Source: Herpetomonas samuelpessoai (lineage: Eukaryota; Euglenozoa; Kinetoplastea; Trypanosomatida; Trypanosomatidae). Taken from it: 64,000 nucleotides of DNA. Under the pieces are notes generated by a model, which was not told the origin of the DNA, did no database searches, and was given only the letters and a program-made list of their open reading frames with translations. Positions 1-9,900 of the stretch are shown here, one piece after another. The translations under genes were made by a program, and so were the position numbers. How positions within the stretch are numbered: position 1 is the stretch's first letter; the number at the start of each line of letters is the position of its first letter. The stretch spans positions 186,001-250,000 of the forward strand of contig JASAOC010002122.1 in NCBI GenBank assembly GCA_030849835.1, written 5' to 3'.

Positions 1-167
1 CGCACATGACGAGGAGCTCGGGGACGGCGCGAGAGCGTACGAGGTGAGCTATTTTTTTTCTTTCCCCCATCTCTCTTCAGAGCGCACATAATGCACGCAC
101 GCACACACAGAGTCTATTCATTTCCCCTCATACCCAGTGGCCCCGTCGTGTGCGGCTCCAGAGACCC
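1..167. other. Left-edge spacer, 3' flank of the first minus-strand gene
   Basis: Non-coding flank downstream of the minus-strand gene that ends at 168. On the plus strand, 51-78 is a pyrimidine run ending in CAG at 78-80, but no plus-strand gene follows it. On the minus strand an ATG lies at 7-5, so a further minus gene could begin at the very edge. Nothing else can be supported. Confidence 0.4.
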
Positions 168-869
168 TCACCGGGAGAGGCGGTACATCTCCGCCATTTC
201 ACCTTCGCTAAAGTCGTCGTCTTCCTCGTCCTCGGGCAGCTCCTCGTCGCCGGCGCCCACACGGAACATGTGGTGGTTCTTCCACTCCGGGATCAGCTGC
301 GAGCACTGCTGCCCAAAAAACGTCACCTGGCCAGGGCCCTCCACCTCCAGCTCCAGAGAGCCGTCAACGTCAAGTCGGATGCCAAGGTTGCTCACAATGT
401 CCGTGGCGGCAGGTAGCACCACATCAAACACATCGTTGAATCGCCGCATGCCCTCAGTGGGGTGTGTGACAGGGGCGGGCGCGGGCTCCGCATCTAGGGT
501 GGCCTGGTCTCGGTCCAGCGCGAGCACGCGCGCGGAGTCGAGGGGGAAGGCGGCGATCACAAACTGGCCCACCTGGCCGTCAATCAGCAGACTCCTGACC
601 TTGGCGACGACAGAGACCACTCCATCGCCGCAGGCAGGAGAGGCCCCAGAGGCTGCGGAGGAAGATGAGGAAGGGTGTTTGCGGTAGTACTCCTCCCACG
701 CCTGACGGGAGGTAGGGGGCGTGTAGACGAGGTGCGTGAGCTCCACGGTGGTGGTGACATCCTGAGTAACGTACTGGCCGAACCGGAAGGGTTCATCGTG
801 GTTGACAGTGACGCGGAAGGGTGTGGTGGTCGCCTCCTCTTCCATGCCAAAGCTGTCATGGACAGGCAT
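168..869 (-). CDS. Hypothetical protein with acidic C-terminal tail (233 aa)
   Basis: I do not recognise this protein. The open frame extends upstream to 908, but that codon is GTG. The first ATG after the predicted splice acceptor (AG at 1050-1051, behind a CT-repeat polypyrimidine tract at 1092-1119) is at 869, giving 233 residues. The middle is a mixed hydrophobic/polar region that looks like a beta-rich folded domain, interrupted by a serine run near residue 65. The C-terminus carries a strongly acidic stretch rich in Glu and Asp, followed by a short basic end. The architecture of a compact core plus an acidic tail recalls nucleoplasmin-like or histone-binding chaperones, but no diagnostic motif is visible, so that is only inference. 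It is the last complete gene of the leftward array. Confidence 0.7.
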   Translation of the reverse strand: MPVHDSFGMEEEATTTPFRVTVNHDEPFRFGQYVTQDVTTTVELTHLVYTPPTSRQAWEEYYRKHPSSSSSAASGASPACGDGVVSVVAKVRSLLIDGQVGQFVIAAFPLDSARVLALDRDQATLDAEPAPAPVTHPTEGMRRFNDVFDVVLPAATDIVSNLGIRLDVDGSLELEVEGPGQVTFFGQQCSQLIPEWKNHHMFRVGAGDEELPEDEEDDDFSEGEMAEMYRLSR

Positions 870-1975
870 GGGATGATGAACGAGGGGAAGGCGAGAAGTG
901 GAGCACACTTCTTTTTTTGGTTGGTTGTTGTTGTTGGGACGCAGTCACAAAGCTTGTGTGTGTATGTGCGTGCGTGTGTAGGACTGCCTTCCCTTAAGCT
1001 CGTGCTGACAAGCGTCCTTTGAAAGTCTTCCCGTCAATTGACCTCTTTTCTCAAGGTCGGCGTGTGTGCAAGTTAGAGTAGACATGGGAATGGAGAGAGA
1101 GAGAGAGGGAGAGGAAAGACTGGAGTTCATTCGTGCAGCCGTAGAGCAGTGTACGCACAAAGGCCTCGGCGAGAAGCGCGTCCATTGACGGGATTCAAGA
1201 GTTTGGCGGGCCATTATCCTAGTCCTTTCTGTATCGCACGTATTCGCACCTTTTATCTTGTTTTTTTTTTCTGATCGTTGTTGACGGGCCATTCATCCTG
1301 ATGCTTGGTTTCTCTTGTTGTCATTTCATTTCATTTTATTTCAAGGGCGGGGCATGGTGAGAAGCCACAGGTCTACCTTCCGCTGTCGTTGGTGACGGTT
1401 CTGCCACTGGAGGGAGGCCCAACACAAGCACAAGGAGAGCCGGTGTCGGGTACTATGTCCGTGGTTTCGCGAAGGATACCGACAAATGGTAAACAAGATT
1501 TCATCACACACAACACAACAACACACGACCTGTCACGCAGACGCCCTCTGTCGCTGCACTTTACCAAATAAAGGGAGGGGGGATCCTAGGGAAATAGAGT
1601 AGGAACACGACGGAGGAGAAATCATGGTTGCGAAGCCGTTTCGTGGGAAGAGGTGCATAGTTTTACTGTAAGTGTTTTTCCCTTCTTTTTCCTTTTCGCC
1701 ACACCAGGCGAGATCCCGTTCATAAACGTGCTCGTTTTCTCATTTACCAGAGGCTTCACAGAGCCCCGAGATGAGAAGTAAGCTCCCTCGTGGGACGGTT
1801 TCGTAGGGGTTGGGGAAACCCCATCTCTTTCGTTCATTTTTACTGTACGAGATGTCATTTTCTTTTCTTTGTGTGTGGGCATGTGAAGAAGCGATAAAGT
1901 GGAGGAGTGCGAAAACAAAGAAAAGAAAAGCTTGTCATCCCCTCCTTCCAAACTGACACTGTCACCATCGATGCC
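870..1975. other. Intergenic region with trans-splice signal for the 168-869 gene
   Basis: No convincing gene on either strand. Read on the minus strand, 1119-1092 is a CT-rich polypyrimidine tract (an imperfect GA repeat on plus). The first AG after it is at 1051-1050, leaving a leader of about 180 nt with no ATG before 869. The remainder, to 1975, is the probable 3' untranslated region of the Nfu gene and is of mixed composition. Short open frames here lack coding character. Confidence 0.5.
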
Positions 1976-3493
1976 TCAAGGGTTAGAGGTGACTGCAGCG
2001 GATGCTGCACTCGAAGGAGGTGGCGATGGGGCAGACGTTTCCGGCTGCGAGGAACTCCCATCTGCTGACTTGTCAACAGAGGCTTCCTCGACCGGTGGTT
2101 TGTGCACCCCGCGCACGAGCCGGCCAGCAGTCATAGCCTCCACTGCCACACGCTTGTGGACCCCACCTTCGCCCGCGATCTTTGTGGGGTCTGTCTCGAT
2201 TTCTTCCTCCTCCTTCGGCGCAGTCATGCCAACGCTGGTCTCTGCGCCAGCCTGATGTCCGCGATCACGCTCCTCCACTTCGGCTTCACCACTGTCAGTG
2301 CTGGAGCCTGGGAGATCCGTTGATGCATCCGCTGTCGTGGCCGTCGCCGCCGAGGCAAGCGGAGCAGTGCTATCTGCAGCTGTCGTTGCTTGTCGTGATG
2401 TGGCCGCAAATTTTTCAAAGGCCGAGGCTCGCCTGCCGACCTCTACCACGGCAGACACCTCTGGAATCCAGTGCCGGGTGCTCCGCTCAATCAAGTCCAC
2501 CAACGTGGTCTTGCTGCTCTTGCACGTGCGGCAGGCACCCAGGAGCTCCACCTCCATCGCACCAGTCTCCGCGTCGAAGCGGACGAAGCGAATGTCCCCG
2601 CCATCGTCCTGCAGCTGCGGGCGTACGGTCGTGGCGAGCAGCTCCTTGATCATGAGGACCACCTCTGAGTCTCCTTCCTGTGGAAGCGTGTCCGCGTGGG
2701 GGTGTGGGGCGTCTGGCGCGACGTGCGGCTCCCCGCTGAACATGTGGTCCGTCAGCAGCGCGCACACGTGCATTTTCAGCTCCGACCAGCTCATGGCTTC
2801 AATGAGTTGACGAATCGCCGCCTCGTCCAGGGCCTCGTCCTCTTCTGTACTCTGTTTCACCGCGAAGCCGCCCATCGCAAAGGCGTCCGGGCCGTCCGGC
2901 TGAAAGAAGGGCTGCTGGTCGGGCGGCAGCGTGCTGGCCTGTGGCGAGTGCACCGCTGCCGCCGCTGCAGCACGGCTCGTTCCTTCCTCCTGCTCCACCT
3001 CCGCCCGCGCGGCGTCAGCGCGCTGCTGCAGTGCCTGCGATCGCTCTGCGGCAGCGGCGGCCTGCTCCTCGTCTGATAGACCCCCGGGCCCACCCACGGT
3101 GGTGCCTTGGAAACGCATCGCAAAGTACCGCGCGGCTGCCTCTGCACTAGCGTCCTCGACGCGCTTGACCGTGACAAAGTTACGACCAATGGTGACTTCC
3201 TCCACCATGGGCAGCGCGTGCAGGATCTGTTGTGCAATGGGGGACTGGTAGTCATTCTCTCGGTCGAACATCACGGTTTGCCCTTCCTTGGGAAGAAAGT
3301 TCACCCCGTCCACAAAAAACTTGTAGCAGTCGTCGTTTGGGGTCGGCTGGAAGCGGACAAAGTAAGCCCGGGTGGTGGCGGGGGCAAAGATAGGTGCTGC
3401 CCAAGCGGAGCTGTGCAGGGCGGGCTGCGGGAAGGGAGAGCCGCACGTCCGCAACGTCCGCAGCGCGGCCCTCTGCAGGAGAGAGGGCGGCAT
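1976..3493 (-). CDS. NFU1: Mitochondrial Nfu-type iron-sulfur cluster scaffold, long form (505 aa)
   Basis: Nfu proteins carry a nascent Fe-S cluster and pass it to mitochondrial apoproteins. The first ~40 residues are basic, Ser/Ala/Pro-rich and non-acidic, as in a mitochondrial presequence. Residues about 43-130 match the Nfu N-terminal domain (key stretches FVRFQPTPN and FFVDGVNFL). Residues about 275-355 are the NifU C-terminal domain, with DDGGDIRFV and the cluster-ligating CxxC at C321 and C324. Between them lies a roughly 145-residue Ala/Glu/Gln-rich linker, and about 150 residues of Ser/Thr/acidic low complexity follow the NifU domain. Typical Nfu1 proteins are about half this length. 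Start: ATG at 3493, 40 nt after a clean acceptor AG at 3534-3533. Trypanosomatids have several Nfu paralogues, and which one this is cannot be told here. Confidence 0.9.
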   Translation of the reverse strand: MPPSLLQRAALRTLRTCGSPFPQPALHSSAWAAPIFAPATTRAYFVRFQPTPNDDCYKFFVDGVNFLPKEGQTVMFDRENDYQSPIAQQILHALPMVEEVTIGRNFVTVKRVEDASAEAAARYFAMRFQGTTVGGPGGLSDEEQAAAAAERSQALQQRADAARAEVEQEEGTSRAAAAAAVHSPQASTLPPDQQPFFQPDGPDAFAMGGFAVKQSTEEDEALDEAAIRQLIEAMSWSELKMHVCALLTDHMFSGEPHVAPDAPHPHADTLPQEGDSEVVLMIKELLATTVRPQLQDDGGDIRFVRFDAETGAMEVELLGACRTCKSSKTTLVDLIERSTRHWIPEVSAVVEVGRRASAFEKFAATSRQATTAADSTAPLASAATATTADASTDLPGSSTDSGEAEVEERDRGHQAGAETSVGMTAPKEEEEIETDPTKIAGEGGVHKRVAVEAMTAGRLVRGVHKPPVEEASVDKSADGSSSQPETSAPSPPPSSAASAAVTSNP

Positions 3494-3965
3494 GCCAGAG
3501 GCGGGTTTGATAGTTGTACTTTATCTACGTTTCTGAAGAGAAGGACAGAGTGGGATTGGGTAGAGGTGACTTCACAGAAGCGTTACGGCGTCCAGGCGAG
3601 CTCTTGGAGTGCCCACATCGTAGCTGCTCCTGCGGAGACGAAGACGTGTGTGTGTGCGTGGATGGATTCCTGGACGTCGAAGGTTGTCTGATGCAATCCT
3701 TCGTTTTACTCATGTATTTGAACCCGGGTCAAACTCTCACGGGATCTTTTCTGAACTGACGTTCTGCGTTCCTCGTTCCCTGTTTTTCTTAAAAGTTGTA
3801 CTTGCACGAAGCTGTTGTTATGGAAGAGCGGCAGTGTGGTCACAACAAAGACGAACAGAGAAAGTGGAAGGTGGCTCTTCTGCAGTGGCACACAGCAAAA
3901 GAGAGGAGGAGGATCCCTCCCCGACCTGATACATGTCTGCCTTTCTTTATGTGTGGTTTCCTTCT
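3494..3965. other. Intergenic region with trans-splice signal for the Nfu gene
   Basis: Minus-strand pyrimidine-rich tract at about 3575-3535 followed directly by CAG (AG at 3534-3533), with a 40-nt ATG-free leader to the Nfu start. The rest is the 3' flank of the giant helicase gene, with mixed composition and no gene seen. Confidence 0.6.
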
Positions 3966-6900
3966 TCAGAACCCATAGCGACGCTGGCGAGCCGCCTCGT
4001 CTTGCGCCTCGCTCAGTAGCGACGGCATCATGGCCTCCAGATTCGCTGTCAGCTCTGACTGCTTGGTGAACTCATTCCGCAGACGGTGAGCCCAAGCCAC
4101 TACTTGACCACGAATGTCATCCTGCCGCTCCTGGATCTGGCGCTGCTGCGTTGCCTTGAGCGTATCGTACTCGCGCTTCGCCGTGACATAGTCAGACGTA
4201 TCGGCAGCGCTTCCGTTGCTCACCTCCAGTGCCTCCTTCATGAGGAGCAACTCGGCGCGTTTCGCAGCCACTGCAAAGGCCTTTCGTAGCTCCGCTTGGG
4301 CCTCTGCAGAGAGCTGATGCCGCGGCAGCGTGGCGCGCTCACGCATGGCGCAGAGGTTCTCGTCCCCTTCCTCCGCACCTTCCCCAGTGGGCGTCGACGA
4401 CGGAGGCTCGTCGCAGAGTCGCTGCACCACCGTCGGCTCTGGCACGGCGTCGAAGCCGAACTTGGCAGCCACACGGTTGTACACGGCCACGCACCCAGGG
4501 CATTCCCCGTCCGAAAGAAGAAAGGGAATGTTGGCAAGCGCTGCCGCCTCTGCCCCTGTGCCGTCTTGCGCCTCCTCCTCCTCCTCGGCGGCCCGTGCGC
4601 TGCTGCTGCTATTGTTGCCTCCGTTGGCGGCGCGGGCCTGTTGTCGCTTCTCGTGGCGCTGGGCGTCCTTAAGCGCTTGCCGCTCACGGCTCTCGTGCGC
4701 GGTGAGTTGAAAGCACGGCACCTTGGACTTGGTGCCACACCGCGGGCAGCGCGCCGTCACCAGCAGCGTGCACGGCAGCAGGGGTGCCCCACATTTGGAC
4801 TCCTGAAAGTGCCGCACAAGCTCGTACTGGATGGACTTGTCGGCGCTATTGGTGCCGCAAACCACACGTTGCCCACAGGGAAGTTCCGTTAAGCCGACAA
4901 ACGTGCACGGGTCGCAGACGGAGCCGCAGTCCTTGTTGCAGGGGTGGCCACAACTCAGCGTGCGACCGCAGGGGTAAGGGCAGTGGTCGTGTGTGTCGTC
5001 ACGTCCGCCAGCAGCCTCCGCGGTGGAGACCTCGACGTGGCACGGGTGCAGACAGGCATGGGAACGGGTCGTGCAGTGTGCGTAGGCCTGGAGGCAGAGA
5101 GACTCGCAAAGCTCCGCACCGCGCACCACCACCTCACAAGCGGATCGCGACCCGTAGCCCGAGCGGTGCTCGTCCGATTGGACCACAGCGGCGGTGTGTC
5201 GGCAGCGGAAGTGATCTGGGCAGTTAAATGCCAGCACCGCACACACCGTGGAGCGGGGCAGCCAGTAGCGCAGCACGCGGGCAGGACACAGTTGACGGCG
5301 CAGCTGCACCACATACTTCTCCACGTACTGAAACATGGGCACGTGCAGCGCGAACTCCTTGCTGCACACGACAATGACGCCTTCGCGGGCGCGCGACACG
5401 GTGCACCAGAGCCACCATTGGAGTCGCTCCATGAACGCGGACGGGCCACGGGCCGAGGCGGCCGTCACAGGTGCACCCCCGGTCGGCGCAGCGCCACCGG
5501 CGGCAGCGGCGAAGGCGGCATCACCGTCCTTTGGGGCTGTGAGTGCAAGGAGGCCCTTCCAGAGGGCAGCGCGGCCCTCATTGGCGGTGCCGTGGCCCCC
5601 ACCTCCGTTCTTATCCCCGCCCGAACCGTGCAAGTTGGGCTGGAAAGGAACCAGAGAGGAGAGGCACAGGATGGCAATGTCGCACTCATACCCGTCTGTC
5701 TCCTCCCCCACCGCGGCAGCTTCCCCAGCCACTCCTGTTGCCGTGGTGTTTCGCTGCGAGACCAACGCACCCTCGCTGTCCTCAGGATCGTAGTCAGACG
5801 GCAGGAAGGATTCACGCGTGACGCTGCCGGGGTGGGTGCCGGTGAAGGGAAAGCTAACCGCGCTGACGGTGCAGAGAACGGAAGGGGTAGTCAGGCTTTC
5901 CGGGTGTGGCGGGCGGGAGCGCCACGCCCGACGCTCCTCCCGGGCCGCCTCGTGGTGGTTGGGCAGCAAGTGGTGCTCGGTAAACTGCCGCGCCTCTTGG
6001 GGAAAAGGAAAACACACCTGCAAGCGTTTGGCAGAGCCAGCCCTTCCCGCGGTGTCGCGGGTGTGCTTGCGGATGCTGCGGCAAATAAACGCGGCGGCTT
6101 CCTCGTCCGCTGTGGTGGCCGCCCTCACGGGTACCGCGTGCGTCCAAAGCTCCAGTGAGCTGAAGGACGAAAACCCCGGGAAGCACGGCTTCTCCTTGGC
6201 CGCGTCTTCGCTTTCCCGGCGTCCGTCCTCGTCGTCGTCCTCCTCCTTGTCCATGGTGGGCTGCAGTAGCCCAGCGAACGGCACGTTGCCGCTAGCCAGG
6301 CACATCTGCCCTAGCGAGGCCGTCACCTCCGCCTTAGGGCACCGCAGAGACTCGTTCAAGGACGTCGTCGCCAGCGCCGCCGTCCGCTGCAAGTCCTTGC
6401 GGAGGGCTCGGAGGATGGACAGGGGCCCGCGGTGCAGGCGACGTTCCACGTAGATGGGCACCTCTGTGGAAAGGGACACCGTGAGGCTGTTGGCAGGGGT
6501 GAGGGCGAGCAGCAGACCGTCCTGCAGACCCGCAAAATCATCGACAAGCACATGCGACGGTGCCCACCGCCAGAGAAAAGGCAAGCCGTATGATTGCAGA
6601 AGCTCCCAGTCGCTGCTCGCAATCAGGTCAAAGTGGCCCACCTGCGCCGTCGCCGCGACGCCAAGGACGAGGTCCAAAAAGAGGCGGAACACACGGCGGA
6701 TGAGACTGTGGAGCTGATGGAGCAGCAGGGGAACGGCTTCCCTTTGATTCTTCAGAAACACCGCGTGCCATGCGGCCGCCTCGTCCATACTCAGACGGGC
6801 CAGATGAATGTTAGCCGGCATCTGGACAGGCACCACCTCTGGGCGACCGCCAGGCAGACGCAGCTGGGGTGCCCACAGCAGGTCATGCGCTGCTGTTTCA

Positions 6901-9900
6901 GAGTTGTCGACCACGGATGGGAAGGTGACGATGGGGGGACAGGTTGGCTTCTCCTCCATCTCGTCCTCTTCATCCTCCTCGTCGTTGTCCTGCACAGGAC
7001 GCACAGTTGCCGTCGCCCAGAGCTGTGTGGAGAGGTACGACGCCCACGTCACATGCTGCGCCGCGTCCGCTGCGGAGGCCCTCGCGAAGGTTTCTTGGAT
7101 TTCCCTCGTGGACATGATGAGGGGCAGGAGTCCGGCGTCGAGGTACTTGTGCGCGGCGGCGTCAGAGCCGTCGCTCTCTGCAGTCGCGAGAGCGGAGAGG
7201 CGCGCGGCGTGAGCGCGCAGGTCGTCCAGGAGGCGTGCGAGTTGAAGGGCCAGTGGGGCCTTGCAGGAGCGCGCAAGCGACGCATCGAGCAGCTCTGTCA
7301 GGCTGCCCAGCGTGGGCATCCCTGTGGACGTCTCTGTGGACGCAGCACCGGAGGCGAGGTCGCGCCGGTCCCTATATAGCAAGGCGCGTGTGGCATCAGG
7401 CATGCGTCCGGTCCTGGTTTCGCTCGCACCGAGTCGGCCGCACCGGATGAGCAGCGGTGTCGAGCAGTAGTGCACGCCTCGACTCAGTCGGCTGAAGGCA
7501 CTGAGCTGGCCCTCCACTGCCGCGGACATGGTTTCCGGCGTCGTGGTGGTGCTCTTCTCATCTGGCACAATCTCGGCCAACGAGGTAGCGGACACGATGC
7601 TGGTTTGGCACTTGCGCACGCGCGCGGTGGCGTCCTTGAGCTTTGCTCCAACGCTGGCTTGATGCTCCTTCCGTGCGGTCGCCAATACTTTTCCTTTCAG
7701 CGCGCCCGCAGCGTAGAGCATCGAGGTCTTGCCACTTCCGACGGAGCCCTCAACAATGCGCAGGTTGGCCAGATATTGCGTCGCGTGAAACGCACCACTG
7801 GAGCCGCTGCTAGCCTGCGCCAGGGTGCCACTGCTGAGGGTGTCCAGCGCCTCAACCTGCGCCGGGGTCAGGGAGGCTGCCGCGTCGGTCGCCTCGCGCA
7901 GAAGCCGACTGGACAGTTCCTTACCCAGCGTCCCCGTGCCTGTCACAATGCCCGTTGCGTTTGTGGACAAGCCGTGTACATTGGTCTGCAGTGGAGCGGT
8001 GCCCTTGGCAAAGTAGCGCATCCAGAGGCCAAGCGACGACGCATCTGCGCCGAGCGAGGCCGCCAGCGTGGCGCGTCCGTAGCTGCCCTTCTCCACGCCC
8101 GTGTTGAGCTCCTCCTTGAGTTCAACACGAGTTTTGTTGAGACGCGTGAGAAGATCAATGTACGTGAGCGCAGGGGTGCCCAGTGGAAGGAAACGAGGCT
8201 TCAGCTCCTGCGAGAGGGCCTCATTGACGGCGCCGCGAGAGGTTCCCGCAGAGCCTCTGCCGCCCCCGCGCTGACCTCCACGACCGCTCCCGCGACCGCC
8301 GCGACCCCCTCGCCCGCGTCCTCCTCCACGGCCTCCTCCACCGCCGTACGCGTGACCGCCCCCACCACCGCGATACCCGGCGCTGCCGCCACCATGCCGG
8401 CCGCCGGCACCGCCTCGAAATGGGTTGTTACTGTTGCTGTGGTGCTGGTGCGGTCCTCCGCGGCCTGAATAGTAATAGAGGCTTTCCTCAGGGACGGCCA
8501 GGTCGCAGGGGTCATCGCCGCAGAGCAGCCACGCGTCCGGTAGCCCACTCTCTTCAATCGCGCCGCTCGTTTGGACGAACTCTGCGAGCACATCCGCCTC
8601 CCGCATGACATAGGCACAGGCCACTGCATCGGTCCCGTGGCCCCCGGAAGAGGCCACGGCGCTCTCGACCCCTGTGACAATGAGAGGGAAGACGGCGGCC
8701 CGGCCGAGGAACCGCACGACGAGAAAAGCAAAGCAGGAGCCCCCGTGACGCCGCGCCACCCGCGCCTTCAGCGCAGCGATCGCGGCGGCCGTCGCGGCCG
8801 CAGAGGCAGCAGCAGCGGCCCGTGCGGCCGCCTCACGCTCTTCCTCGTCACCGCTGTCGTCCCCTTCCCCCATAACCACACCGTCGTCTTCGGACGTCTC
8901 CTTTGGCAGTCGAAGAGGGAGTCGGACAGGCAGGCCGTACTCTGCCATATGGCGGAGCTCGGCGAAGGAGTAGGCGCCGAAGCCGCCCGCACGCAGACCG
9001 TGCTGCTCCACCGCTAGGACACGCATGCGCTGGCTCGCCACCTCTGCCGCCGCTTCCTCTCGCACGCGGTCACGCGCGCGCTGTACCTCCGCTTCGGCTT
9101 CTTCGTCACGCGGCTCGTCCTCATTTCGGGGGACCTCCTCATTGGGCTGGCCACGTTCAAAGGTCTGCAGCACGCGACACACCGCACGGGCAGCGGGGCC
9201 GTACAATTCACTGTGCCCAGCCACCGCCGCCGCTTCTACAAACCGCACCACGTCCTTGGTCAAATACGGCGTGTACGTGCGGTGCATCACCAGCAGCTGC
9301 TCCTCCACCACACCAGAACGGAGGATGCTTCCGCCGACGCCGCCTGCGGCCTTGGCGGCGTGGTCGTCCTGCTTCATTCGTTTCGTGACGCTTTCAACGA
9401 GAGCCTCAATGTGGCTGAGGGTGGGGGGTTGCTGGATCCGGTCCAGCGGGGTCAGCGTGCTCGAAGAGACATCCGCGCCGCCACCACCACCACTAGCTCC
9501 AGCCAGGTTGGCCTCCTGCCCTAGGACCTCCCGCTGCTGCAGCCAGCGTGTGACGGGGCGGAACGTGTGCTCTGCAGCCAACGCCTCTAGCATATCTGCG
9601 ATGCGTTGCTCCTTGTAAAGGGAGTCTGGAACGTGTTGCTGCCCATGCCGGCGCATCTCCTGCAGTTTGCGGGTGTACTCAGTCCACACGCCGGACAAAC
9701 GGTGCAGAACCGTCTCGAAACCGCCGAGCGCGCTCTTGGCCGCTTCCTGTGTTCGTGTGCACACGGAGCCGCTCACAGCGTCGCGCTCTGACAGAGGCTC
9801 GCACGCAAAGGTGAGCGCGAGCTCCACACCAACGGCAAGCGACTCCGACACACCTTGCCAAGGTGTGGAGCCAAGAACGTCGGCGCTGCGGATGAGAATG

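Noticed and set aside
43-80. Intron-like GTGAGC...CTCTTCAG on the plus strand
   Set aside because: Only about 38 nt long, on the strand opposite to the local gene, and with no coding frame on either side. Cis introns are very rare in kinetoplastids.
4944-6158. 404-codon plus-strand open frame
   Set aside because: Lies wholly inside the giant helicase on the other strand and has Arg/Gly/His-rich shadow composition.
7470-8468. 332-codon plus-strand open frame
   Set aside because: Antisense shadow of the helicase, produced by GC-rich third positions and the RGG tract.
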